NCBI RefSeq assembly: GCF_014650895.1
Contig: NZ_BMVV01000001.1
Span: forward strand, 520,222 to 584,221
DNA: 64,000 bases
Source: Streptomyces omiyaensis
GTDB taxonomy: Bacteria; Actinomycetota; Actinomycetes; Streptomycetales; Streptomycetaceae
Reading direction: 5' to 3'
Positions 23,837-31,848 of the stretch are shown here, piece after piece (within the stretch, counting starts at the first letter, position 1; each line of letters opens with the position of its first letter). Both the position numbers and the translations under genes were made by a program. The notes below the pieces were generated by a model, which saw nothing but the letters and a program-made list of their open reading frames with translations, was not told where the DNA came from and searched no databases.

Positions 23837-24310
23837 CTAGCGGATGTTCGGGTCGAAGGTGAAGATCACCAGCGTGCCCAGAAGGATGGTGAACACCGTG
23901 GCGGTGTACAGCAGGCCCTTGAGCCACAGGCGCGTGTTGGGGCGCTCCGCGTAGTCGTTGATGACGGTACGGAGGCCGTTGGCGCCGTGCAGCATGGCGA
24001 GCCACAGCATCAGCAGGTCCCAGACCTGCCAGAACGGGGACGCCCAGCGGCCGGCCACGAAGGCGAAGCCGATCTTGGAGACGCCGCCGTCCAGGAAGAG
24101 CTGGATCAGCAGGTGGCCGAGGACGAGGACCACGAGGACGACGCCCGAGAGGCGCATGAAGAGCCACGCGGCCATCTCGAAGTTGCCGCGGGTCGCGCGC
24201 GGGGTCCTGCCCGTGCGCTTGCGGGGCGCCTCGATGTAGGGGGCGGGGTTGTCCACGTCGTAGGCAGGGCCCTCGACGGGACCGATCGCGGAAGTGGTGT
24301 CAGCGGACAT
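23837..24310 (-). CDS. sdhD: succinate dehydrogenase membrane anchor subunit
   Basis: A 157-residue hydrophobic anchor. After a hydrophilic N-terminal extension rich in Pro come three membrane segments: FEMAAWLFMRLSGVVLVVLV, WDLLMLWLAMLHGANGLRTV and LLYTATVFTILLGTLVIF. The His in LGHLLIQLF and in MLHGANG are candidate haem or quinone-site residues. The gene starts 8 bp after sdhC. Together with SdhC it holds the enzyme in the membrane and forms the menaquinone site. Confidence 0.92.
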   Translation of the reverse strand: MSADTTSAIGPVEGPAYDVDNPAPYIEAPRKRTGRTPRATRGNFEMAAWLFMRLSGVVLVVLVLGHLLIQLFLDGGVSKIGFAFVAGRWASPFWQVWDLLMLWLAMLHGANGLRTVINDYAERPNTRLWLKGLLYTATVFTILLGTLVIFTFDPNIR

Positions 24311-24318
24311 GTCTGGCG

Positions 24319-24699
24319 TCAGCTCCCGAACAGTTCACGTGCGGCGTGGCCGAGGACGGGGTACAGGGAGCCCGCCATCAGCACGACCCAGATGCCCACG
24401 ACGGTCCAGAGCATCTGCTTCTGGTAGCGCGGGCCCTTGGACCAGAAGTCCACGGCGATGACACGGAGACCGTTCAGCGCGTGGAAGAGGATGGCGGCGA
24501 CAAGGCCGTACTCCAGCAGAGCGACGATCGGCGTCTTGTAGGTCGCGACGACCTCGTCGTACGCCTCGGGGGAGACGCGGACGAGAGCGGTGTCCAGCAC
24601 GTGTACGAACAGGAAGAAGAAGATGAGGACGCCGGTGACTCGATGAGCCACCCAGGACCACATTCCTTCCCGGCCGCGGTACAGCGTTCCAGCCGGCAC
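24319..24699 (-). CDS. sdhC: succinate dehydrogenase cytochrome b556 subunit
   Basis: A 126-residue anchor with MWSWVAHRVTGVLIFFFLFV at residues 13-32, the signature with the His-Arg pair of the SdhC family, and FHALNGLRVIAVDFW, where the His is the likely haem ligand. Three membrane helices. First gene of the operon. ATG at 24699; the 190 bp upstream hold the operon promoter but I cannot point to a clear -35/-10. Confidence 0.93.
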   Translation of the reverse strand: MPAGTLYRGREGMWSWVAHRVTGVLIFFFLFVHVLDTALVRVSPEAYDEVVATYKTPIVALLEYGLVAAILFHALNGLRVIAVDFWSKGPRYQKQMLWTVVGIWVVLMAGSLYPVLGHAARELFGS

Positions 24700-24892
24700 G
24701 GAAAAACCCTCCGGGAGCGGGGATCGGGGCCCGGCCGGCTTCTCTGTCGGTCTGGCCCGGCCGGGTACGGTCCACCGGCCCCGGTCATCGTAGCGACGAC
24801 TTGTCGGTTCGCTCGCGCGGGGTCCGTCAGTGTGATCAAACAGGCACGGACGGGCTATCGTCCAGGGCCGAATCGGCCCCTTCCGGGCGGAA

Positions 24893-25555
24893 TCACAGGT
24901 CCGTGCGGGGGAAGGTGAGCCCCCGGGCGAGCGCGAGGACGAGTCGCGAGCGGGCCAGCCGGCGCAGTTCGTCCGCCGCGACGACCCGTTCCTCCTCCGG
25001 TTCGTTGCCGAGACGTGACCGGATCCCGGCCAGCACGGCGTCCAGCCGCTCGCCCGGCCGCACCCCGTCCAGGCTGATGACGAAGGCGTGGCCGAAGCGG
25101 CTCTCGTACGCGGCGTGCGCGGCGCGCAGCGCGGTCCGGGCGGCCGGCGGCGCGCCCGGGTGCGCCGGCGCGGAGGACTCGGCGGCCAGCGCCTCGTCCA
25201 GATCGGCGCCGGTCAGGTCGTATCCGGCCTCCTCGGCGGCGGCCAGCAGGGCGTCCACCGTGGGGTAGGGCCGGTGCGCGGCGATCCGCTCGGCCCAGCG
25301 GCGGCTGTGGCAGCAGGAGAGCAGCAGCTCGACCGCCTCGGCGGGGTCCGCCGCGTCGAGGAGCAGCAGGCCGTGCGGGGTGCCGGCGTATTTCTGGGCG
25401 GGTATGGCAGGCGCGTCCGCCGGACCCGGCTTGCGGCAGGGGGCGTGGGTGTCGCTGGTCAGCGTGGGCTCCGGGACGGCGGGGCGAGAGGGGTTGACGT
25501 GACGCAACGTTATCGACGGGACGGGGGAAGTGTCCGACGGGTGCGCGAATTTCAC
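24893..25555 (-). CDS. OHCU decarboxylase-like protein (ureide/uric acid pathway)
   Basis: The core from LLLSCCHSRRWAERIAAHRP to YESRFGHAFVISLDG and SRLGNEPEEERVVAADELRR matches 2-oxo-4-hydroxy-4-carboxy-5-ureidoimidazoline decarboxylase, which turns the product of uric acid oxidation into allantoin. The catalytic His is probably that of CCHSRRW. About 60 N-terminal residues are Pro-rich and not part of the fold. The start is uncertain: GTG at 25555 opens 220 residues without a ribosome binding site; a CTG near 25460 with GGAG in front would give a more usual length. No other purine-degradation gene is adjacent. Confidence 0.7.
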   Translation of the reverse strand: MKFAHPSDTSPVPSITLRHVNPSRPAVPEPTLTSDTHAPCRKPGPADAPAIPAQKYAGTPHGLLLLDAADPAEAVELLLSCCHSRRWAERIAAHRPYPTVDALLAAAEEAGYDLTGADLDEALAAESSAPAHPGAPPAARTALRAAHAAYESRFGHAFVISLDGVRPGERLDAVLAGIRSRLGNEPEEERVVAADELRRLARSRLVLALARGLTFPRTDL

Positions 25556-25657
25556 TCGGAAGGAAGAGTTTGGGAACGTGTGATGGACGTGAAGGTTCCG
25601 TTCCGTCCTGGGGCGGACGACTGGCCGGTCCGACGGGGGTGCGGGAGGATGCGAGGG

Positions 25658-27283
25658 ATGCGGTACTCCCCACGGGGCCCCCTGCGCGGCCCGGCGCTCC
25701 TGGCGGCCGCGGTGGCCCTGACCACCGTCGCGGCCTGTTCGAGCGGTGCCCCCTCCGGTGCGGGTTCCCCCTCTCCGGCCCCTTCCGCCACGGGCACGGC
25801 CGCCCCGGCGCCCGTCACGACGAGCCCGTCGCCCACCCCCACGCCCACCCGGACGTACCCGCTCTCCGCGGCGCCCCGCACCGTCCCCGCCGTCCGCTCC
25901 CACGAGCCGGCCCGCGGCCCCGGCTGGAAGCCCGGTCCGCGCGCCGGGGTCGTCCTCGGCGCGGACAGCGCGGGCCTCGCCGACGAGGGCCGGCTGATAG
26001 CCGAGGAGCTGGGCCTGCGCTACCGGGGCGAGGCCGCCGCGGGCCCCGGCGACGTCGAGCTCGCGCTCGGCGCGAAGGGCGCCCCCGAGTCGTACACGCT
26101 CACCGTGGAGGACGGCCGGGTCCGGATCGCCGGCCCCGACGAGGCCGGGGTCTTCTACGGCACCCGCACCCTCAAGCAGTCGGTGAGGGGGAGCGGGGCG
26201 ATGCCCGAGGGCACGGTCGCCGACCGGCCGGCCAAGCCGCAGCGCGGACTCAACGTCGACATCGCCCGCAAGCACTTCACGGCCGCCTGGCTGGAGGACC
26301 GCGTCCGGGAGATGGGCGACCTCAAGCTCAACCAGCTCGGCCTGCACTTCTCCGACGACCAGGGCTTCCGGATCGAGTCGGACTCGCACCCCGAGGTCGT
26401 CTCCGAGCAGCACCTCACCAAGGCGGAGGTCCGCCGGATCCTGGCGCTCGCCGCGAGCCGGCACGTCACCGTCGTCCCCGAGATCGACTCGCCGGGCCAC
26501 CTCGGCGCGGTCATCGCCGCCCACCCGGACCTCCAGCTGGTCAGCGCGACCGGCCGCACCCCGCGCGGCGCCGTCGACATCTCCGACCCGGACTCCGCCC
26601 GGATCGTCGACGACCTGCTCCGCGAGTACACCGCCCTCTTCCCCGGTGCCTACTGGCACCTGGGCGCCGACGAGTACGTGGCGCTGATGGCGAAGGACCC
26701 CGAGGCCAGCTATCCGCAGCTCGCGCGGGCGGCCCGGGAGGCGTACGGGCCCTCCGGCCGGGTCCAGGACCTGGCCACCGGCTGGCTCAACGACCGGGCG
26801 GCCACCGTCCGCCCGACCGGCAAGACCCTCAAGGCCTGGAACGACGGCTTCTTCGCCGGCGGCGTGGTGAGCGCGGCGAAGGACATCGAGGTCGAGTACT
26901 GGACCGGCAAGGAGTACGGCGCCCGGCCCCCGCTCCCGTACCTCCGGGCGGGCCGCGCGCTGGTCAACCTCAACGACGAGTACCTCTACTACGTGCTCGG
27001 CGAGCCCAACGACTTCACCTACCCGACCGGCCGCCGCATCTACGAGCAGTGGACCCCGCTGGTCGTCCGCGGCACCACCCCGGTGCCGGCCCGCTACGAC
27101 GCGCAGATCCTCGGCGGCCGGCTCGCCGTCTGGTGCGACTTCGCGAACGCCCAGACCCAGGCCCAGGTCGCGGCCGGCATCCGCCTTCCGCTCGAAGCCC
27201 TCGCCCAGAAGGTGTGGGACCCCCGCAAACCCGCGCGGAGCTGGTCCGACTTCCGCGCCCTGGCGGCGAAGGTGCGCGACTGA
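25658..27283 (+). CDS. secreted beta-N-acetylhexosaminidase (GH20) lipoprotein
   Basis: A 541-residue GH20 enzyme that removes terminal GlcNAc (chitin or wall fragments) outside the cell. The lipobox TVAAC ends a signal peptide at about residue 26, then a long Ser/Pro/Thr linker. A GH20b domain precedes the barrel, which has RGLNVDIARKHF, LGLHFSDDQGFRIE, VVPEIDSPGHLGAVI and the catalytic Asp338-Glu339 pair in YWHLGADEYV. ATG at 25658 has GGGAGG 9 bases upstream; an ATG three codons earlier is too close to that site. Function fits the chitin-rich life style of the genus. Confidence 0.92.
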   Translation: MRYSPRGPLRGPALLAAAVALTTVAACSSGAPSGAGSPSPAPSATGTAAPAPVTTSPSPTPTPTRTYPLSAAPRTVPAVRSHEPARGPGWKPGPRAGVVLGADSAGLADEGRLIAEELGLRYRGEAAAGPGDVELALGAKGAPESYTLTVEDGRVRIAGPDEAGVFYGTRTLKQSVRGSGAMPEGTVADRPAKPQRGLNVDIARKHFTAAWLEDRVREMGDLKLNQLGLHFSDDQGFRIESDSHPEVVSEQHLTKAEVRRILALAASRHVTVVPEIDSPGHLGAVIAAHPDLQLVSATGRTPRGAVDISDPDSARIVDDLLREYTALFPGAYWHLGADEYVALMAKDPEASYPQLARAAREAYGPSGRVQDLATGWLNDRAATVRPTGKTLKAWNDGFFAGGVVSAAKDIEVEYWTGKEYGARPPLPYLRAGRALVNLNDEYLYYVLGEPNDFTYPTGRRIYEQWTPLVVRGTTPVPARYDAQILGGRLAVWCDFANAQTQAQVAAGIRLPLEALAQKVWDPRKPARSWSDFRALAAKVRD

Positions 27284-27389
27284 GCTGCGGTTTCTCCCTG
27301 GACGGAATGGTTCCGCCTGGCATAGGTTCCGGCCCGGCCCCTGGGGGAGGGGCACGTTCCGATCACTCGTGTCCCTGGGGGGAACCTTC

Positions 27390-28022
27390 ATGCTGCGCAA
27401 TCCCAACGGCCTGGCGAACGCCGTCACGGTCCTGCTGGGCGTCGACGTCGTCCTGCTCGTGCTGAGCGCCTTCACCGAGGCGTGGATCCTGGCCGACCCG
27501 TCGGCCGCCGCCGAGGCGGTGCTCTCCGTCGAGTCCGGCCTGGGCCTGCTGGCGGTCGCCGCCGCCTGCGCGATCCTCGCGACCGCCGTCGTCTTCGTCG
27601 TCTGGTTCCACCGGGTCCGGCGGAACGCCGGGGTCTTCGCCCCCGACACCCAGACCCGCACGCCGGGCTGGGCCGTCGGCGCCTGGTTCATCCCGTTCGC
27701 CAACCTGTGGATCCCGCGCCAGATCGCCGTGGAGGTCTGGCGGGCCTCCCGGCAGGACCCGTACGCCGCCGACGGCGCCCGGGAGCTGACGGTGCTCAAC
27801 GCCTGGTGGACGTGTTTCGTGGCGGGGCTGGTGCTGGACCGCCTCTCCGGCACGCTCTACGACCGGGCCGAGACGCTGGACGCGCTGGCCACCGCCGCCG
27901 CCTGGTCGGTGGCCGGGTGCGTCTTCGCCGCCGCCGCCGGAGTCCTCGCCATCCTGTTCGTCCGCCGTCTGACCTCTATGCAGCACGCCAAGGCCACTGG
28001 CATGCTTTCGGCCGCCAAGTGA
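27390..28022 (+). CDS. DUF4328 membrane protein
   Basis: A 210-residue protein with four membrane segments. The family block is VWFHRVRRNAGVFAP with TPGWAVGAWFIPFANLWIPR, then DPYAADGA and WTCFVAGLVLDR. Function unknown. ATG at 27390 is chosen because GGGGGGAA precedes it by 4 bases; a GTG at 27369 is possible. A 106-bp gap separates it from the GH20 gene. Followed on the same strand by another small conserved protein. Confidence 0.85.
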   Translation: MLRNPNGLANAVTVLLGVDVVLLVLSAFTEAWILADPSAAAEAVLSVESGLGLLAVAAACAILATAVVFVVWFHRVRRNAGVFAPDTQTRTPGWAVGAWFIPFANLWIPRQIAVEVWRASRQDPYAADGARELTVLNAWWTCFVAGLVLDRLSGTLYDRAETLDALATAAAWSVAGCVFAAAAGVLAILFVRRLTSMQHAKATGMLSAAK

Positions 28023-28088
28023 CGAGATAGCGCCTGTCGGCGCAGAAGTGGACGTAGAGCGTCCGCATCGGGTGGCGAGGAGGCGTCC

Positions 28089-28619
28089 ATGACGTCGAGT
28101 ACGGGTCGGAGTCTGGTGGAACTGATCGACGGGACCGGCGACCGCGGCCTCGCCGCCGCCGGGCTCGCCTGCCTGGACCGGTGCCTGCCGCTGCTCGCGC
28201 CCGAGCGCGCCGAGGTGCTGCGGCCGGTGTGGGCGGCGGTCGCCCGTGCGGACGCCGCCGCCTGGGGCGAGGCCGTCGCCAAGGCCCGGGTCGAACTGGA
28301 CGGCGCCGGAGGCGCGGCCGCCGGGGACGGCGGGGCCGTCGCCCTGGTCCGCTCGATGCTCGACGGGCTCCCCGCCGAATGGGCCGGGGAGCCCCTGCGG
28401 GCCTGGGCCGGCGCGTGCTCGGCCGTGGCCCTCGCCGTGCACCGGCTGTACGACGTGACCGAGGACGGTCCGCTCCACGCCGGCGAGCTCCGCCGGCAGC
28501 TGGCCGTCCTGGAGGCGGTCGCCCACGGCCCGACCGGACTGCGCCGGGTCCGTGAGCTCTCCGTCGAGGGCGGCCGGGTGCTGCGCGCGGTGGTCTCCCG
28601 CCGCGCCAGGACCGCCTGA
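28089..28619 (+). CDS. conserved Streptomyces protein of unknown function
   Basis: ATG at 28089 with GAGGAGG 5 bases upstream encodes 176 residues, Ala/Leu/Arg-rich and predicted mostly helical, with no signal peptide or membrane segment. Blocks: LAAAGLACLDRCLPLLAPER, AEWAGEPLRAWAGACSAVAL and LRRVRELSVEGGRVLRAVVS. The strong ribosome site and G/C third positions support a real gene. It ends 3 bases before the stop of the convergent HTH-Clp_N gene. No family recognised. Confidence 0.7.
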   Translation: MTSSTGRSLVELIDGTGDRGLAAAGLACLDRCLPLLAPERAEVLRPVWAAVARADAAAWGEAVAKARVELDGAGGAAAGDGGAVALVRSMLDGLPAEWAGEPLRAWAGACSAVALAVHRLYDVTEDGPLHAGELRRQLAVLEAVAHGPTGLRRVRELSVEGGRVLRAVVSRRARTA

Positions 28620-28622
28620 GCC

Positions 28623-29363
28623 TCAGTCCTCCGAGGGCGCCCCGACCGTGGCGGAGGAGATCAGCTCGGTGAGCTGCCGCTCCGCCACCGCCTTCTCCAG
28701 GCCGAGGCCGCTGAGCGCGCCCTCGCCGTCCTCGTGCTCCAGGAGCGCGAGGAGGATGTGCTCGGTGCCGACGTAGTTGTGCCCGAGCCGCAGCGCCTCG
28801 CGGAAGGTCAGTTCGAGCACCTTCTTGGCGGCCGCGTCGTACGGGAGGAGCGCCGGCACCTCCTCGGCGGCCGGCGGCAGCGTCGGCGTGACGGCCTCGC
28901 GCAGCTGTTCGGCGGTGACGCCCTGCGAGGTGATCCACAGGACGGCGAGCCCCTCGGGCTCGGCGAGCAGGCCGAGGGCGAGGTGGCCGGGGACGGTCTC
29001 CGCGTTCCGCGCGGCGATCGCCTCGTTCTGCGCGGCGACGACGACCGCGCGGGCGCGCGGGGTGAAGCGGGCGAAGCCGGCGTTCGGGTCCATCTTCTCG
29101 GCGTCGGGGTCCTTGGGGACGAAGCGCTTCTGGGCGGCCTGGCGGGTCACGCCCATGCTGCGGCCGATGTCGGTCCAGGAGGCGCCGGAGCGGCGGGCCT
29201 GGTCGACGAAGTGGCCGATGAGGTGGTCGGCGATCTCGCCGAGGTAGTCCGCCGCGATGACCGCGCCGGAGAGCTGCTCCAGCGTGCCCGGGTGGACCTT
29301 CTTGATCGCTTCGATGAGTTCGTCGAGACGGATGCTGATCTGCGGAACCGCGGGATGCGTCAT
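28623..29363 (-). CDS. HTH plus Clp N-terminal domain protein, probably self-regulated
   Basis: A 246-residue protein. The first 90 residues hold a helix-turn-helix, SGASWTDIGRSMGVTRQAAQ; the rest is a double Clp_N repeat: FTPRARAVVVAAQNEAIAAR with HLALGLLAEPEG, then YDAAAKKVLELTFREALRLG with HNYVGTEHILLALLEHEDGE. Clp_N repeats bind substrates or adaptors in ClpC; here no ATPase follows, so the protein may be a DNA-binding adaptor or sensor of the Clp system. Upstream the promoter TTGACA-17-TAAGGT overlaps an inverted repeat and ends 6 bases before the ATG, so the mRNA is likely leaderless and the gene self-controlled. Confidence 0.82.
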   Translation of the reverse strand: MTHPAVPQISIRLDELIEAIKKVHPGTLEQLSGAVIAADYLGEIADHLIGHFVDQARRSGASWTDIGRSMGVTRQAAQKRFVPKDPDAEKMDPNAGFARFTPRARAVVVAAQNEAIAARNAETVPGHLALGLLAEPEGLAVLWITSQGVTAEQLREAVTPTLPPAAEEVPALLPYDAAAKKVLELTFREALRLGHNYVGTEHILLALLEHEDGEGALSGLGLEKAVAERQLTELISSATVGAPSED

Positions 29364-29377
29364 GAGGCAACCTTAGG

Positions 29378-29414
29378 TTGACAGTCCTCGACTGTCAACG
29401 GCCGGTTGACAGTC
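29378..29414 (-). promoter_or_regulatory. triple TTGACAGTC operator and promoter of the HTH-Clp_N gene
   Basis: TTGACAGTC (29378-29386), CTC, GACTGTCAA (29390-29398) is a perfect 9-bp inverted repeat; a third TTGACAGTC lies at 29406-29414. On the minus strand TTGACA (29393-29398) is a -35 with 17 bp to TAAGGT as -10, so the repeat overlies the promoter. Confidence 0.75.
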
Positions 29415-29731
29415 GCCCCGGAGACTCTTTCGGGTGATGCGTCCTATGGCATGAAAGTGGGAGGAATCGGGCGTGCGGGGTGGGGGAGCGCCCCGGAAAA
29501 GGGAGACGACCGGGGCCGCCACCCCCCACAGGAGAGGCCCCGGTCGTCGTCCACGGAGCCGCAGCACGGCTCCGTACTCCCTACAGCGCCGAGGGTGCGG
29601 TTTCTGTCACACCATCACCCCGCCGGCCGCGCGGAACGAAGGTTGCAAGTTGTACAAGGTGGGCCGACCCGCGTGGACGGGACGCCCGGACTCGACGTAG
29701 CGTGCTGGAGCGCGAGGCGGACTCGGCGGCG
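29415..29731. other. 317-bp divergent intergenic region with two strong hairpins
   Basis: GACGACCGGGGCC (29505-29517) pairs perfectly with GGCCCCGGTCGTC (29536-29548), and CGGAGCCG with CGGCTCCG (29554-29574). The first looks like a terminator or a transcribed leader structure. TTGTACAA at about 29648 is a small palindrome. The sigma-factor promoter must lie after them; I see no gene. Confidence 0.5.
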
Positions 29732-30499
29732 ATGACCGGCCCCGACGACGCGAGCGAAGCGCTGACGCGCGCGCAGGACGCGAACGACGGACAGGGTTTG
29801 GGAGTGCTGGGGGACGACGCGGAGCTGACGGCCGCGGTGCTCGCTGCGCAGGACGGGGACGAGGACGCCTTCCGTACTGTGTACCGCGCCGTGCACCCCC
29901 GTCTGCTGGGCTACATGCGCACGCTGGTCGGCGAGGCCGACGCCGAGGACGTCACCTCGGAGTCCTGGCTCCAGATCGCCCGCGACCTCGACCGCTTCAG
30001 CGGGGACGCGGACCGCTTCCGCGGCTGGGCCGCCCGGATCGCCCGCAACCGCGCCCTCGACCACATCCGGATGCGCGGCCGCCGGCCCGCCTCCGGCGGC
30101 GACGAGACCGAGCTGACCGACGAGCCCGCCGACTCCGACACCGCGGGCGAGGCCCTGGAGGCCCTGGCCACCGGCGACACCCTCCGCCTCATCGCCCGCC
30201 TCCCGCAGGACCAGGCCGAGGCCGTCGTGCTGCGCGTCGTCGTCGGCCTCGACGCCAAGAGCGCCGCCGAGGCCCTCGGCAAGCGCCCCGGCGCCGTCCG
30301 CACCGCCGCCCACCGCGGCCTGAAGAAGCTCGCCGAACTCCTCGGCGTCGACGGCACCACCGGCACGGAGCCGGGCGAGGAGCCCGCCGAGGGCGGCCGG
30401 CCCCTCGACGGCGTGCCGCCCCAACGCGGCCGGAACCCGGGGTTCATAGCCCCCGGCGGTGTGACGCATTGGCGTCCGCGTACGCAGAAGGACATGTGA
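29732..30499 (+). CDS. RNA polymerase sigma factor, ECF family
   Basis: A 255-residue ECF sigma. Region 2 is FRTVYRAVHPRLLGYMRTLV through AEDVTSESWLQIARDLDRF and RGWAARIARNRALDHIRMRG; region 4 is LPQDQAEAVVLRVVVGLDAK followed by SAAEALGKRPGAVRTAAHRG. The C-terminal tail is Gly/Pro/Glu-rich. ATG at 29732 gives the best fit but has a weak ribosome site; an in-frame GTG at 29702 is possible. Its stop overlaps the next gene's ATG (TGATG), which encodes a one-helix membrane protein, the usual arrangement of sigma and anti-sigma. Confidence 0.88.
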   Translation: MTGPDDASEALTRAQDANDGQGLGVLGDDAELTAAVLAAQDGDEDAFRTVYRAVHPRLLGYMRTLVGEADAEDVTSESWLQIARDLDRFSGDADRFRGWAARIARNRALDHIRMRGRRPASGGDETELTDEPADSDTAGEALEALATGDTLRLIARLPQDQAEAVVLRVVVGLDAKSAAEALGKRPGAVRTAAHRGLKKLAELLGVDGTTGTEPGEEPAEGGRPLDGVPPQRGRNPGFIAPGGVTHWRPRTQKDM

Positions 30500-31692
30500 T
30501 GGCCGACGAGCGGTACCAGTGGCTCGACCCGGAGGCCGCGGAGCGGCTGCTCCGAGGCGAGCCCGTCGACCCCTCGGCCCGCACCGCGGCCGCCGCGCTC
30601 GCCGCCGCCCTCGAAGCGGCCCGCGCCTCCGCCGCCCCCGCCCCCGGCACCCCGCTCGCCGGGGAGGAGGCCGCGCTCGCCGCCTTCCGCGCCGCCACCG
30701 CCGCCCGCGCCGCCTCCGCCCCCGGCACCACCGCCCCGGCCGACCTCGGAAAGGTGCGGCTCGTCCGCGCCGCCTCCGCCGCCGGCCGCCCGTGGGGGCG
30801 CTCCCTGCGGTACGGGCTGGCCGCCGCGCTCGCCGCCGTCACCGTCGGCGGGGTCGCCGTCGCCGCCGGGACCGGAGTGCTCCCGCTCGTCGACAAGGAG
30901 CCGTCCCGCACGGTCACCGCCGCCGAGACCGCCACCCCGCCCGACCCGCGCGAACCGACCTCCGGGATCGAACGGCACCCGGAGCCCCTCCGCAGCCCCG
31001 GCCCCGGCACCCCCGCGCCCGGCGCGAGCCCCACCGGCGGACCGGACGGGACCACCGCGGCCCCCCGGCCCCGCGCCACCCCCTCCGCGGGGGACCGCAC
31101 CGGCGCGCGCGGCACCACCCCCTCGGCCAGGGCCCGCCCGTCCGGCGGCGAGGCCCGGCTCACGGCCTGCCGCGAGTACCGCACCGGCCGACTCGACGCG
31201 GCGGGCCGCCAGCGGCTCTCGGGCGCCCTGCGCGCCGGCGAGACCCTGAGGGCCTACTGCGACGAACTCCTCGCCACCGGCGCGGAGGGGAACGATTCGG
31301 CCGGCTCCGGAAACGGCGCCGGCGACGACCGCAAGGGCGACGGGACCAAGGACGGCTCCCAGGACGACTCCAAGGACGACGGCTCCAAGGACGACGACCC
31401 CCGGGGCGACGACCGCGGGCGCGACCGCGACGACGGCCGCGGAGGCGACGGCTCCCGGGACGGCGCCGGCCCCGCCGGTGACGGCCGCGAGCGGTCCGAC
31501 GCCCTGAACAGCTCCGTCCCCGCCCCCGCCGACTCCCGCCGCGGGCCCGGCCGCGGCGCCCCGGGACCGAAGGACCGCCCCCGGGCGAAGGCCGGCACGC
31601 GGACCGGCACGACCCCCCTCGCCGGCACCGCCCGCACCGCCGTCGCGGCCCTCGCGCTCTGCCCGACGGGAGCCCCCGCACCGGGGGTGTGA
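30499..31692 (+). CDS. single-pass membrane protein, putative anti-sigma factor
   Basis: A 397-residue protein translationally coupled to the sigma gene. A cytosolic N-terminal part (about 1-105) begins MADERYQWLDPEAAERLLRG; one membrane helix lies at YGLAAALAAVTVGGVAVAAG. Outside follow a Pro/Thr-rich stretch, a small globular block LTACREYRTGRLDAAGRQRL ending with a second Cys (LRAYCDELL), and an Asp/Lys/Gly/Ser repeat tail. The topology and coupling suggest an anti-sigma factor, but no zinc-binding HxxxCxxC motif is present, so it is not a typical ZAS protein. Function inferred from position only. Confidence 0.65.
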   Translation: MADERYQWLDPEAAERLLRGEPVDPSARTAAAALAAALEAARASAAPAPGTPLAGEEAALAAFRAATAARAASAPGTTAPADLGKVRLVRAASAAGRPWGRSLRYGLAAALAAVTVGGVAVAAGTGVLPLVDKEPSRTVTAAETATPPDPREPTSGIERHPEPLRSPGPGTPAPGASPTGGPDGTTAAPRPRATPSAGDRTGARGTTPSARARPSGGEARLTACREYRTGRLDAAGRQRLSGALRAGETLRAYCDELLATGAEGNDSAGSGNGAGDDRKGDGTKDGSQDDSKDDGSKDDDPRGDDRGRDRDDGRGGDGSRDGAGPAGDGRERSDALNSSVPAPADSRRGPGRGAPGPKDRPRAKAGTRTGTTPLAGTARTAVAALALCPTGAPAPGV

Positions 31693-31848
31693 CACTTTTC
31701 GGGCCGCCGGCGCTGTACGGAGTGAGCCGACTGGTCATCGGCCGCGCAGCGAGCCGGGGTTCCCCCCGTACCTACGGCTCCGCGCACCCGGCGCGGGTGG
31801 GACACGTTCCCCCGGTCCCACCCGCGCCCCTTCTCCCCGCTCCGTCCG

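Noticed and set aside
22163..24427. A 754-codon open frame on the plus strand across sdhA, sdhD and sdhC
   Set aside because: It is the antisense of the sdh genes, with Val/Leu/Arg/Asp-rich composition produced by their codon bias; no ribosome site and no family blocks.
24700..24892. Riboswitch or leader RNA upstream of sdhC
   Set aside because: No conserved aptamer pattern or terminator-like pair is visible.
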